A stretch of 64,000 nucleotides of DNA, taken from contig NZ_JACJQG010000018.1 in NCBI RefSeq assembly GCF_014696435.1, positions 1-64,000 on the forward strand, in the 5' to 3' direction. Positions 9,241 to 18,869 of this stretch are shown one piece after another (position 1 is the stretch's first letter; each line of letters opens with the position of its first letter). This stretch comes from Calothrix anomala FACHB-343. GTDB lineage: Bacteria; Cyanobacteriota; Cyanobacteriia; Cyanobacteriales; Nostocaceae. Made by a program: the position numbers and the translations under genes. The notes beneath the pieces were generated by a model that was not told where the DNA came from, made no database searches, and worked only from the letters and a program-made list of their open reading frames with translations.

Positions 9241-9996
9241 GTGATTCAAAACTTACTCAGCAAAATTAGCGAACTGCTACAATCAGAACTGGCTGGATTA
9301 ATTACCCAGACAGCAAAACATATTCTGGATATACCAATCTCAGATAAGGAAGCTGAATTATTACCATTAATTGCTATTTATCCCGGTAATTTAGAAATCA
9401 GTCCCAAGTTTAAACAAAGTAGTTCCATTCACCCAAGTCTGCAAGAACTACATCAAGAAATTATTCTCGATAATTCACCAGCAAATTGTACCTATCAATT
9501 GGATAAAATACCTGTTGAAGGTTTTACCTTATGCCATCTTATGATTGATGGAGAAGATAATCTGCTTGAGGAAAATCTTGATTTTTTTATCGATTACCAA
9601 CAAGCAACAATTACTTTGAAAACAGATTTATCAAGAGCTAGTAAGCTGCTGATAGATTATTCTTTTATGAGTATCCTGGTAATCCAGGAATTCATGCAAG
9701 AATTTTTTATAGATATATGGGACGATAGCTTAACTAATATCGATAAATATTCTTCCTTGATTATGGGGATTATTCTTACTAATAACGATCAATTAATTAA
9801 TGATTATAATCTCAATTCTCAATTAACCCCATACCAAACACATCACATTTTTAATACTCACCAGATTAACCAAATTCGGGTAATGAATGGCAGTTATAGC
9901 AGTTTCTCTAGCCCATTTAAATTTCAATTAAAATTTCAAGTAATTGGCCAATTAAGGATTAGGAAAACAGTTAGCGAATCTGGCGCGCCAATTTAA
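9241..9996 (+). CDS. Hypothetical protein, 251 residues
   Basis: Not recognised. It starts with GTG at 9241. The N-terminus is amphipathic (MIQNLLSKISELLQSELAGL). The middle is rich in alternating polar/apolar residues suggestive of beta strands (EENLDFFIDYQQATITLKTDL). The C-terminal third holds KFQLKFQVIGQLRIRK. There is no signal peptide or membrane segment. The strand pattern resembles tail- or injection-sheath-associated hypothetical proteins of cyanobacteria, but no motif proves this. It is flanked by repeats on both sides and has no operon partner. Confidence 0.6.
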   Translation: MIQNLLSKISELLQSELAGLITQTAKHILDIPISDKEAELLPLIAIYPGNLEISPKFKQSSSIHPSLQELHQEIILDNSPANCTYQLDKIPVEGFTLCHLMIDGEDNLLEENLDFFIDYQQATITLKTDLSRASKLLIDYSFMSILVIQEFMQEFFIDIWDDSLTNIDKYSSLIMGIILTNNDQLINDYNLNSQLTPYQTHHIFNTHQINQIRVMNGSYSSFSSPFKFQLKFQVIGQLRIRKTVSESGAPI

Positions 9997-10052
9997 AAAA
10001 TGCTAATTTATCGGGAATATCGAGTAAAAATTATGTTCATATCTGCCCACTT

Positions 10053-10141
10053 ACCGCAAGAAACTCAAGTTTCTGGCTCATAGCTGAAGTCATCTCAAGA
10101 TGACTAGATATTATGAAAATCTTGAGTCTACTGAAGTAGGA
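10053..10141. repeat. Multi-hairpin repeat (relative of 47700-47825)
   Basis: Three consecutive hairpins: AGAAACT/AGTTTCT, AGTCATC/GATGACT and CTACT/AGTAG. The same layout occurs inverted at 47700-47825 with different bases in the first stem but preserved pairing. Confidence 0.6.
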
Positions 10142-10219
10142 GCGGGTTCACAGATATGCTCCAATAATTCACGACTATCTCACTTACAGCAGTTTTCACC
10201 TATTTGAACCACATCTATC

Positions 10220-10283
10220 GTAGGGGCACGGCACCGACAATCTTTTGGTACATACAATAATTTTACTGATGCCGTGCCCCTAC
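10220..10283. repeat. Inverted repeat GTAGGGGCACGGCA
   Basis: Perfect 14-bp arms GTAGGGGCACGGCA and TGCCGTGCCCCTAC are separated by about 36 bp. It lies in the 365-bp spacer between the unknown gene and the thrC stop. No gene is seen in that spacer. Confidence 0.7.
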
Positions 10284-10361
10284 AGCGTGGTCTATTTACT
10301 TGGGCTTTATCCCTTGGAATTAATTCCAAGGCGGGCGAATCAGCTTACTTTGATATTTGCC

Positions 10362-11453
10362 TTAAAATCCCATCGCTTGGGCTACGGCTCCTAAATCGGC
10401 AGCAATTCCCTGTTTAAATTGGCTATTGCTGTGCTTAATGGCTGTATCTGGGTCTTTTAAACCATTACCGGTGAGGACGCAAACTACAGTTGCTCCTGAG
10501 GGAATTTGGTCTTTCACTTGCAATAGTCCCGCAACAGAAGCGGCGCTAGCTGGTTCGCAAAAGACACCTTCGCTGGAAGCTAACAAGCGGTAAGCATCGA
10601 GAATTTCTTCATCGGTGACGGCGCGAAATTCTCCTTGGCTAGCTGATTTAACAGCGATCGCTTTTTCCCAACTGGCTGGATTACCAATGCGAATCGCTGT
10701 AGCGATGGTTTCTGGGTGCGCTACTGGCTGTCCGTTTACCAAGGGGGCTGCACCTGCGGCTTGGAAGCCCATGACTTTGGGTAGGCGATCGCATTTCCCA
10801 GCTTGGTGATATTGACAAAAGCCCATCCAATAGGCGGAAATATTCCCCGCATTTCCTACAGGAATACACAGCCAATCGGGAGCATTACCTAAGGCATCGA
10901 CAATTTCAAATGCGCCTGTTTTTTGTCCTTCTAGGCGGTAGGGATTGACCGAATTTACCAAAGTAATCGGATAGCTTTCCGCCATCTCCCGGACAATTTC
11001 CAAGGCGCGGTCAAAATTTCCTTTAATTGCTAAGACTTCCGCACCGTAAAGTAAAGCTTGGGCTAATTTCCCTAAAGCTACATAACCATCAGGAATCAGC
11101 ACAAAAGCCTTCATTCCGCCCCTTCTGGCGTAAGCGGCGGCTGCTGCTGAAGTGTTACCCGTACTGGCACAAATTACCGCCTTAGCGCCTGCTTCCTTCG
11201 CCTTAGATATGGCCATAGTCATCCCCCGGTCTTTGAAGCTACCAGTGGGGTTAAGACCATCGTATTTCACATATACACGCACTTGCCTACCAATACGTTC
11301 GGCGATCGCTGGTACGGGAATCAGTGGCGTGTTACCTTCCAACAAGGTAACTACCGGCGTTTGTTCGCTGACAGGCAAGTATTGACGATAGGCTTCTATC
11401 AGTCCAGGCCAAGGTTGGCGATAAGATTTAGCAACAGACGGGCTTACAGTCAC
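10362..11453 (-). CDS. thrC: Threonine synthase
   Basis: PLP enzyme converting O-phospho-L-homoserine to L-threonine and phosphate in the cytosol, the last step of threonine biosynthesis. The PLP lysine is K74 in GSFKDRGM. The phosphate-binding loop [15 protein letters not shown] and the ending [12 protein letters not shown] are typical. At 363 residues it matches the short, bacterial class of the family. The start is GTG at 11453 ([17 protein letters not shown]). No operon partner is seen. Confidence 0.95.
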   Translation of the reverse strand: MTVSPSVAKSYRQPWPGLIEAYRQYLPVSEQTPVVTLLEGNTPLIPVPAIAERIGRQVRVYVKYDGLNPTGSFKDRGMTMAISKAKEAGAKAVICASTGNTSAAAAAYARRGGMKAFVLIPDGYVALGKLAQALLYGAEVLAIKGNFDRALEIVREMAESYPITLVNSVNPYRLEGQKTGAFEIVDALGNAPDWLCIPVGNAGNISAYWMGFCQYHQAGKCDRLPKVMGFQAAGAAPLVNGQPVAHPETIATAIRIGNPASWEKAIAVKSASQGEFRAVTDEEILDAYRLLASSEGVFCEPASAASVAGLLQVKDQIPSGATVVCVLTGNGLKDPDTAIKHSNSQFKQGIAADLGAVAQAMGF

Positions 11454-11461
11454 GGTGATTT

Positions 11462-11751
11462 ATACAAATTTTTTAGTGCAAACAGAAAAATACCAGTGGT
11501 ACACATCTTGCACCACTAAAGGCTCTTAACACAAGAATCTAGTAATTTCTTATGGGTTTGGCGTTTAACCATAAGTTTTATTTACTACTTTCCTCCCAGT
11601 TTGGCGATGTTTTCCCTGGAACACATCTTGGGTAATTGGAGTCTCTTATCACATAACTCCAAATCTATTAGAGTAAATGATAGAAACGATACAATTATTT
11701 AACAAAGCTTAAAACTACATTATTATAATATCTCTAATGGTGTGAGTTGAG
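11462..11751. other. Intergenic region upstream of thrC
   Basis: Holds two similar segments about 125 bp apart, each with ACACATCTTG followed by a TCTTA(A/T)CACA motif (about 11500-11532 and 11622-11655). A leader structure for the divergent thrC is possible but not demonstrable by eye. Confidence 0.35.
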
Positions 11752-11769
11752 TTGTGGATCGAGTTAACT

Positions 11770-11961
11770 ATGTCTACCTATTCATCTAGTGTTTCTGACC
11801 GCTCTTCCCAGCAAGCTTTAGCAAGCAAGTTAAACAAGTCTTATTACCAAGACGATCAGCAAATCAAGTTCATGCACTTACAAGCAGAGATTGACTCTTT
11901 GCTGATGCAGTTGCAGAACCTCAAAGAACAGCGCCAATCTAGCAATAGCCAAGAACAATAA
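11770..11961 (+). CDS. Small coiled hypothetical protein
   Basis: A 63-residue product from ATG 11770 (MSTYSSSVSDRSSQQALASK). A longer TTG start at 11752 is possible but less likely. It has a serine-rich N-terminus and a helical segment with heptad-like leucines (MHLQAEIDSLLMQLQNLKEQ), suggesting a short coiled coil. Function is unknown. Downstream hairpins GGACAT/ATGTCC (about 11994) and GGCACCC/GGGTGTC (about 12057) may terminate it. Confidence 0.6.
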   Translation: MSTYSSSVSDRSSQQALASKLNKSYYQDDQQIKFMHLQAEIDSLLMQLQNLKEQRQSSNSQEQ

Positions 11962-12100
11962 GCAAATCCCAGTCTGAAGTCTGGAGGCTCAAGGGACATG
12001 AAAAATGTCCGCAATTCCATGCAGTAAATTTACTGAATACATTCTCGCCTCTAGCAAGGCACCCTCCGGGTGTCTACATACTTCAGCCTGATTGCTGTCA

Positions 12101-14479
12101 CTACTCAAAGCGTTGATTTTTCTGAGACCAGCGCTTGAGGCTGTACTGATTGCCATTCTCTACTAACAAAGATAGAGAGTGACTGTTTGCCAGTTTAGCG
12201 ATCGCTGTCAGTGCTTGTTCGGAATCAGATTGAAAATCAGTATAAAGTACTTTACCGCTATCAGACAAGATGATTGTGCGGGGAAGGGATAAATTTTTTG
12301 GCGGTATAGTTTCTGGCTGTAAGGATTCTTTCAATAAAGCGATCGCTTCTGCAGAAATAGTCAGGATAGTTTCTGGTCGGGAATTATTGGTTAAATTCAT
12401 CACCTGTACAGGCCAGTAACTCAATTGTTGCTGCATTTGTGGCAAACTAGGCATAGTACCTAGAGGAATTTGACCAGATTTTTGTAAAGTTCGCCACACC
12501 GTAGGCAACATAGCTTTAACTCTGGCGGGATCTTGTTGGGCTAGTTGTTCCACAGTTAGGGGTGATGGTTGTACCCATTCTAAAGCTGCATCTGTTAAAG
12601 CTAAAGGCTGGGGTTGCAGTAAGTTATTGCCATCGCGAGCAATTTTTTCTCCCGCTACTAGTAGGCGCAAAGCCCCATCCTGTAATTTGATACCTTGAAT
12701 AGTCGCAGGAGCGATTTGTTGTTCGCCATTGGCTAACCAAACTACAAGTAAAATCTCTGGGTCAGAATAAATACCCAAAGTTTCCCAAATATATTTTGCC
12801 GGCGAAATTTTTGGTAGCTGTAAATTCGCAAAGGGGAAATTTAGCCAGCGTTTACCGTCATGAAAGGCACTCACTTCTACTTGATACCAAACTTCGCTAT
12901 CGGAAAGTTGCAAACCTGCTTGGGGGTTTGGTCTAAGCCATTCTGTGCTAACTACCTTGGTAACTGGTTGGACTGCACCAATAATGCGGCTGGGGTGAGT
13001 AGAAATAATTCTGGGTTTAACCCCTTGATTATTCAGCATGACTAATAACTCTTGAATCCGCACCAGAGTATCAGTGCTAATTTTTGGTTGTGCTTGTAAC
13101 CAAGAAATCGCTCTTTCTTCCCCCCGTTGTACAGCTAAAATTAAGGCTCCCCAAGCTGCAACTTCTGGGCGATTGGGGTTAACTCGCAATGCAGTGGTTG
13201 TGCGATTCCATAACCTACCCCCATCCATTTGTAAGAGAGTGGCTATTTCTTGGACATTCTCAGCAGATGCAGCAAATACTTCTAAAGCCTTCTCCCAGCG
13301 ACCATCAATTAAATCTGCAAGTACTTCTTGACTGGGAATCGCCCAAATTTGATCGGCTTGGCTTTTAGTAATTTGCGAATGCATTTGCATCAGCGCCATT
13401 TGTCCTTGAACTTCTGGCGGAAATGGCTGTTTTCGCTGTTTTTCTAATGATTTCAACCATTGATAGGCTGGTGTCCATAGACCATTGCGGGCGAGTAATA
13501 AAGCATCTTGGTAAGAATTATCTGATAAGACTGGTGTTTTTAGCGAAATTTCGGCTAAGTGAATCGATTTAGCCGCTAATTTTGCAGATTTAACTTGATA
13601 AACGCGGATTTGCGGTTCTAAGCCGACTGTTTGGTCAATAACTAATTCTTTGGTAGCGTCGCCAGTTACTTGCTGCCATTTAGGTACTTGTCCATTGGGG
13701 CTTTTCCAAGCCAACATTTCATGGAGCTGTTGGCGCTGTGGATCGTAATAGACAATTTTACCGTAGGCGATCGCACCTGCGCCTTGGGGTACTTTACCTT
13801 GTAAATCAAACCAAATACCTGTTAATGGGGTTTCTCCGGTAAAGCGGTTTAATTCATTTAACGATAAGGGGAGGCTGTTTTCGGAATTATCTGCTTCACT
13901 ATCTTCATTATTCGTAGCCCGAACAAAAGCTTCATCTGGCCCAGCGATCGCTAATTGGGAAACCAAATGGTAATATTTTTCCGGTTGGGATTGTAACTCT
14001 ACATCTTGGGATTCTTGATACACCCGCAATTCGACAATTACTTGGCAATCTAATTGACAATTGGAGCGTTGTTGGATAACTGGTAGTAAAAACCTGTTTT
14101 GTCGATCCTTCGCCAAAGCGATGATTTCCCCAGCTACCAGTTTTTTTTGAATGAGGCTGGCTTTAATTTGTTTGAGGGTTTGGGGTCTTGTTCCCACATT
14201 GGCGACTGTAATTTGCGCCCATTCCGGTAAATATTTATTTAGCCAAATAATCTTCTCTGGATTGAAAATAAAAAGAATGCTAATCCAGCTAAAAGCAATC
14301 AGTAAACCAGCACTGCTCAATAATGCCGCGATCGCTATGATTGATATTAACCAATTTCCCAGCTGACTATTGGTTTGGGGTTTGACAAACAGAAGGTTGA
14401 TTTTACCTGCACGAGGCTGACTTTTCCCTGAGGTTTTGGGCGTCAGCTTTCGCAACCGATTTACCATGCTAATTTTCAC
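12101..14479 (-). CDS. Membrane-anchored hypothetical protein, 792 residues
   Basis: A basic N-terminal stretch of about 40 residues is followed by a hydrophobic hairpin or double membrane segment at about 42-75 (LISIIAIAALLSSAGLLIAF and SWISILFIF). The remaining 700 residues are soluble and rich in Q, L and P. They include a helical region around 325-470 that resembles degenerate repeats (LLLARNGLWTPAYQWLKSLE, DLIDGRWEKALEVFAAS). No catalytic motif was recognised. The architecture fits an inner-membrane protein with a large periplasmic or cytoplasmic domain. It is divergent from the SLH porin gene at 14653, with a 170-bp shared upstream region. Confidence 0.75.
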   Translation of the reverse strand: MKISMVNRLRKLTPKTSGKSQPRAGKINLLFVKPQTNSQLGNWLISIIAIAALLSSAGLLIAFSWISILFIFNPEKIIWLNKYLPEWAQITVANVGTRPQTLKQIKASLIQKKLVAGEIIALAKDRQNRFLLPVIQQRSNCQLDCQVIVELRVYQESQDVELQSQPEKYYHLVSQLAIAGPDEAFVRATNNEDSEADNSENSLPLSLNELNRFTGETPLTGIWFDLQGKVPQGAGAIAYGKIVYYDPQRQQLHEMLAWKSPNGQVPKWQQVTGDATKELVIDQTVGLEPQIRVYQVKSAKLAAKSIHLAEISLKTPVLSDNSYQDALLLARNGLWTPAYQWLKSLEKQRKQPFPPEVQGQMALMQMHSQITKSQADQIWAIPSQEVLADLIDGRWEKALEVFAASAENVQEIATLLQMDGGRLWNRTTTALRVNPNRPEVAAWGALILAVQRGEERAISWLQAQPKISTDTLVRIQELLVMLNNQGVKPRIISTHPSRIIGAVQPVTKVVSTEWLRPNPQAGLQLSDSEVWYQVEVSAFHDGKRWLNFPFANLQLPKISPAKYIWETLGIYSDPEILLVVWLANGEQQIAPATIQGIKLQDGALRLLVAGEKIARDGNNLLQPQPLALTDAALEWVQPSPLTVEQLAQQDPARVKAMLPTVWRTLQKSGQIPLGTMPSLPQMQQQLSYWPVQVMNLTNNSRPETILTISAEAIALLKESLQPETIPPKNLSLPRTIILSDSGKVLYTDFQSDSEQALTAIAKLANSHSLSLLVENGNQYSLKRWSQKNQRFE

Positions 14480-14652
14480 TCGTTCCAGAGAATCTATAGG
14501 GGCTAAGTAATTTATCTTTTATACTCGCGCCGCAGAAATATTGCCCAGAAATTTTTTATTTTTATTTGGCAAATAGTAGTGATTTTACTCAAGATGTTTA
14601 GCAATAAAGTTACATATACTGAAATTTCACCTGTGTAACTAGAGTAAAAAAG

Positions 14653-16314
14653 TTGAACAAAAAAATGATTAGCCACAGTAAGAGTAAAGCCTGGATGCTC
14701 GCATGGTTAATCATGGCGGGCGTCAATGGTGTTGTACAAAAAGCCACTGCGCAAGAATACAGCTTACCGTCCTCCACGAATCAGCCCGATCTAGAAACAG
14801 TAGATCCGATGTCACAAGTCACATCGGTGTCTCAACTCAAAGATGTACAGCCTACAGATTGGGCTTTTGGTGCATTGCAATCATTAGTGGAACGCTACGG
14901 TTGCATAGCAGGTTATCCTAACAGTACCTATCGCGGCGATCGCGCTTTAACTCGCTATGAATTCGCCGCAGGTTTGAATGCTTGTTTAGATAGAGTTAAT
15001 GAGTTAATTGCAACAGGAACAAGTGATATTGTTACCCGCGAAGAACTCGACAAAATTCAAAAATTACAGTCAGAATTTGCTCCCGAATTAGCCAATTTAC
15101 GGGGTAGAGTTGATAATTTAGAAGCACGCACTGCTGAACTAGAAGCTAATAAATTCTCCCCCACAAGTAAACTTTCAGGAATTGTTATCTCTGGTGTTCA
15201 AGGACGGACTAGCAATCGCGGTGACGTTAATCCTCGCGATGGAATTAAAGATTCCAATGATGCTGGTACAAATATTAATGTTGTCTCTCAAGCACAAATA
15301 TATTTAACCACCCAATTTAACCCTCGCAGTTATCTATTTACAGGTTTGTTATATGGTATTGGTAATACCGATCCGCGATTTACTGCCAATAACGTTTCTC
15401 GTAATGATTTTTTTCTCGGTTATGAATTTAATACTAATAATGAATTAATTATCAGTGACCTCAATTATCACTGGCTAGTTACTGATAATTTAGCAGTGAT
15501 GGCGGGAACAGAAGGCGTTAATATGACAACTGCTTTTCGCGGCCCTAATCGCGTAGAAAGTGCAGCCACAGGGCCGCTATCTTACTTTGCTCAACGCAAC
15601 CCAATTTTAAATATGGGTTTTGGTCATGGTGGGATAGCTGTGGATTGGCAATTTGCTAAACGTGCCAGCTTACAAGCAATATATTCTAGTTATAATCCTG
15701 GCAATCCTGGTAAAGGTAGTGGTTTATTTGATGGCAACACTACTACAGGGGTACAGTTACTGCTAACGCCAATTAAGACTCTAGATTTGAGTTTATATTA
15801 CGTCAATAATTACTCTACAGATGGTTGTTTGCTAACTTTTGTTGGGGATGAATGTTTAAGCGCCAACTCAGAACCTTTACAAACAAATGCTGTGGGTGCA
15901 ACTGTCACATGGCAAATTTCACCTAAGATCACCCTTGGTGCTTGGGGTGGTTACACCAGTTCTTACATTCCCGGACAAACTGGGAGTGTAGAAACAACAA
16001 ATTATATGGCATTTCTCAACTTTCCCGATTTATTTGGTAGAGGAAATCTAGGGGGAATTTATGTGGGACAACCACCGAAAATTACTAGCAGTAACTTACC
16101 TGATGGTAGCAATGTACCTGATTTGATTAATACAGGTTTAGGGCGTGCGGGCGGACAACCAGGAACGACAACGCAAATTGAAGCTTTTTATCGCATTCGC
16201 CTGACAGATAATATTAGTATTACACCAGGAATTATTCATATTATAGAACCTGGTCATACACCTAATAATGAGTCGGTGACTGTGGGTATTCTTAGAAGCA
16301 CATTTCTTTTTTAA
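14653..16314 (+). CDS. SLH-OprB iron uptake porin (copy 1)
   Basis: An outer-membrane protein of 553 residues: signal peptide (about 1-33), an SLH domain (about 50-115, with DVQPTDWAFGALQSLVERYG and RYEFAAGLNACLDRVNELI), a coiled coil (about 125-165) and a C-terminal OprB-type beta barrel ending in phenylalanine. In Synechocystis the related porins (Slr1908, Slr0042 type) serve inorganic ion, notably iron, uptake, and the SLH domain binds the peptidoglycan-linked polymer. The start is TTG at 14653 or ATG at 14665. It is convergent with a second porin, separated by a shared terminator. Confidence 0.88.
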   Translation: MNKKMISHSKSKAWMLAWLIMAGVNGVVQKATAQEYSLPSSTNQPDLETVDPMSQVTSVSQLKDVQPTDWAFGALQSLVERYGCIAGYPNSTYRGDRALTRYEFAAGLNACLDRVNELIATGTSDIVTREELDKIQKLQSEFAPELANLRGRVDNLEARTAELEANKFSPTSKLSGIVISGVQGRTSNRGDVNPRDGIKDSNDAGTNINVVSQAQIYLTTQFNPRSYLFTGLLYGIGNTDPRFTANNVSRNDFFLGYEFNTNNELIISDLNYHWLVTDNLAVMAGTEGVNMTTAFRGPNRVESAATGPLSYFAQRNPILNMGFGHGGIAVDWQFAKRASLQAIYSSYNPGNPGKGSGLFDGNTTTGVQLLLTPIKTLDLSLYYVNNYSTDGCLLTFVGDECLSANSEPLQTNAVGATVTWQISPKITLGAWGGYTSSYIPGQTGSVETTNYMAFLNFPDLFGRGNLGGIYVGQPPKITSSNLPDGSNVPDLINTGLGRAGGQPGTTTQIEAFYRIRLTDNISITPGIIHIIEPGHTPNNESVTVGILRSTFLF

Positions 16315-16413
16315 GATTGGTCATTGGTCATTTGTCATTTGTCAGTGGTCAGGGTTTTAGGTGTATTAACGTTTCTTGATATAGTTGGGGAGAATAAACC
16401 CAACTTAATGAAT

Positions 16414-16450
16414 AAAGGCGGTGAGGAACATACCCCACCGCCTTTTTGCT
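16414..16450. terminator. Bidirectional terminator between two porin genes
   Basis: Perfect 10-bp arms AAAGGCGGTG and CACCGCCTTT are followed by TTGCTTTTTT on the plus strand. The hairpin lies between the convergent stops at 16314 and 16470 and can serve both. Confidence 0.85.
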
Positions 16451-16469
16451 TTTTTCTATCTCGAAGAAT

Positions 16470-18158
16470 TTAGAAGGTGAAAGTGGTTCTTAAAGTACCA
16501 ATCACTGCATCGTCGCTATTAGCAACTTGACCGGGACTGGTTAACCAAATCACGCCGGGAGTAATGGAGATATTGTCGCTGACACGATATTTATAGAACC
16601 CTTCAATGTGGTAAGGGCGATCGCCACTGATTCTACCTAAATATGGTTGGGCACCGGCAAAAACGCCCAAAAGGTTGCCTTTTTTACCAAAATCTGGTAA
16701 AGCTACACCCACACCATAGCTCCAAACTTCATCGTTACTATTGCCAATTAAGCTGCTAATGTCGCTGTACATTAAAAAGCCACTAATTGACAGTTTATCG
16801 CTAGGTTTGAAAGCAGCAGCCACACCATAGGAGTTACTGTTATAGGGATTACCACCACCAACAAAGTTAGCTGGTGCGGTACCTACGACACCTGAGCTAG
16901 ATATTTCGCCAGTAGATGATCTGACAGATGAGCCTAAATCGAATAAAGCACTTCCACCTTTATGATAACCATGAACGTAGGTGGCGGCGAAAGATAAGCG
17001 ATCGCCAACGTTTAAGTTTAATTGCGCTAAAGCCGCATAGTTACCTTCAAATAAGCCGAAACCTGGTGTTGGGGTATTTGCTTGAGATGCTAAATAACCT
17101 AAGGTTATGGAAGGTTGGAAACCACTATTACTGTTACCAAAAACAAAGTTTAAGCCACCGCCAGCACCACCGCCAATCCGGTAAATTGGGCTTTCAGATG
17201 CAAAGGTAGATAAAGCACCGTTACCACTGTCATAACCTTCAAAGTAGGGGTTCACGGTAGGTGCGTAATCGCTGTGAATACCGCCACTTGCGGCTATATA
17301 TACTTGGGAGTTACCCAAGGGGAAGTAATAGGATAACCAGTCGATAATCGCGCTGTTACTACCAGTATTGCCCAGGTTAAAGGTTTGGGTACTTTCAAAG
17401 CTGTTACCGGGCAAACTTAACAAATTGGCGTTACCAGCTGCAATCCGGGTGTGTAAGGTATCTCTACCGGTAAAGCTGGTTTGTAAGTCTAAACGTATCC
17501 TGTCTTGAAAAACAGTTTTGTTATTGTTGTTGTCGCCAAAGGTATCAGTAACGACGAAGATTGCTTCACCAACTAACTTGGTGGTAGTCGAAAATTGATT
17601 TGCTTCTAGTTCTGCTGTCCGCGCTTCTAAAGAATCTACTCTACCGCGTAAGGTTGCTAATTCGGCGGAGAATTCTTCTTGTAAACGCTGGAGGGTAGCT
17701 AAATCTTGTTTAGTGACTAAGTCAGCTGTTGCTGTCGCAATCAGTTCGTTAACTCGATCTAAACAAGCATTTAAACCTGCTGCAAATTCATAACGAGTTA
17801 ATGCTCTATTTCCTCGATAAGTTCCGTTAGGATAGCCGGCAATACAACCATAGCGTTCAACGAGAGATTGTAATGCTTGGAATGCCCAATCGGTTGGTTG
17901 TACGTCAGAAAATTGCGATACTGACGTAACTTGAGACATCGAGTCTTGATTAATTGCTTGACTAACTAAAACTTGATTCGCTTCTGTTTTAGCTGGTTTT
18001 GCTGGCTCTAAGGCAGTTGTAGCATCGCTAGAATTTTTGGCTGCTGCTGAGTTAGCAGAATTTAATATTTCCGCAGCCATGACACTAGACGAAGCTAATG
18101 CATTTGCACCCAAAAATACTGGTAGTAAGACCAGATTTTTCCACAGTAAATGAGACAT
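16470..18158 (-). CDS. SLH-OprB iron uptake porin (copy 2)
   Basis: 562 residues with the same order as its convergent neighbour: signal peptide ending near ASSSVMAAE, a low-complexity A/K/T linker, SLH domain (about 75-140), coiled coil and OprB barrel ending in TTFTF. The SLH segment is almost identical to copy 1, whereas the barrel is clearly different (glycine/serine-rich loops such as GGGAGGGLNFVFG). A paralogue with another pore specificity is likely. Family role as above: passage of iron and other ions across the outer membrane. Confidence 0.88.
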   Translation of the reverse strand: MSHLLWKNLVLLPVFLGANALASSSVMAAEILNSANSAAAKNSSDATTALEPAKPAKTEANQVLVSQAINQDSMSQVTSVSQFSDVQPTDWAFQALQSLVERYGCIAGYPNGTYRGNRALTRYEFAAGLNACLDRVNELIATATADLVTKQDLATLQRLQEEFSAELATLRGRVDSLEARTAELEANQFSTTTKLVGEAIFVVTDTFGDNNNNKTVFQDRIRLDLQTSFTGRDTLHTRIAAGNANLLSLPGNSFESTQTFNLGNTGSNSAIIDWLSYYFPLGNSQVYIAASGGIHSDYAPTVNPYFEGYDSGNGALSTFASESPIYRIGGGAGGGLNFVFGNSNSGFQPSITLGYLASQANTPTPGFGLFEGNYAALAQLNLNVGDRLSFAATYVHGYHKGGSALFDLGSSVRSSTGEISSSGVVGTAPANFVGGGNPYNSNSYGVAAAFKPSDKLSISGFLMYSDISSLIGNSNDEVWSYGVGVALPDFGKKGNLLGVFAGAQPYLGRISGDRPYHIEGFYKYRVSDNISITPGVIWLTSPGQVANSDDAVIGTLRTTFTF

Positions 18159-18642
18159 ATTTCCGTTTTCCTCTCCACGAAATATCCATAATTAATTGCT
18201 GGTTTTAGCAATTAATCTGGGAATTTCTGCACACCTATAAAGTAAGATACGTTACATTGAGTTATGATGTAAAGTCAAGACTCATAACTTAGCTTTTCTC
18301 GGTTTGAGATTGACTGCTGCGATCGCTGATTTTACATATCTGCTCTAATGCAACCTAAAATCAAGGGTTATTAATAGTTATTAGCAGCTAAATTAGCCAT
18401 AAAGAGTGTTAGCTCTGGCTAACTCATGCTGAAACCAAATTTTAGCCCAAGATAGTTGTATCTATTATGCATAAAAATTTGTAATTTGCTACACAAAGTT
18501 TTACTTTTCTATTCCTAAAATTCATTCTTTTGATGCAGAAAAATCAACCAAAAATTTCTGTAGCAAAACTTACAAAATTTTAGTAAAACAACTGATGTAA
18601 AATAAATCATCTATCAGTCACTTTTACAAATAATTGAAAAAA
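18159..18642. other. Intergenic region upstream of porin copy 2
   Basis: AT-rich, about 480 bp, with no gene recognised. It contains the porin promoter; AT-rich stretches such as AAGATACGTTACATTGAG near 18245 could carry a Fur-like operator, but no convincing palindrome is visible. Confidence 0.35.
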
Positions 18643-18751
18643 TACAGCATATTTGAGGTAAATGAGGTACGCGCTTCGGGGCATGGCAGTGCCAGTGCCC
18701 CTACAATCAACGATAATGTGTACCTCACCAACTGGCAATCTGTTGTATCTT
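18643..18751. repeat. MITE-like element, family TACAGCA
   Basis: A 109-bp element bounded by TACAGCATATTTGAGG and CAATCTGTTGTA, containing GGGGCATGGCAGTGCC followed by AGTGCCCC and GTACCTCACCAACTGGCA. It is nearly identical to 23827-23931 and 39678-39779. Confidence 0.8.
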
Positions 18752-18801
18752 AACAATTAATAATAATACTTAAATTTTCATGAAAAATTGTTATTAGTCA
18801 A

Positions 18802-18834
18802 AGAACCCCGACTTTTTCAAAAAGTCGGGGTTCT
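18802..18834. terminator. Terminator-like hairpin downstream of flv2
   Basis: Perfect arms AGAACCCCGACTTTTT and AAAAAGTCGGGGTTCT with a one-base loop, 35 bp past the flv2 stop. It could be a terminator or a copy of a small palindromic repeat. Confidence 0.65.
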
Positions 18835-18869
18835 GAACAACAGCAACCTGTCAAATTAACCTCTCACGG

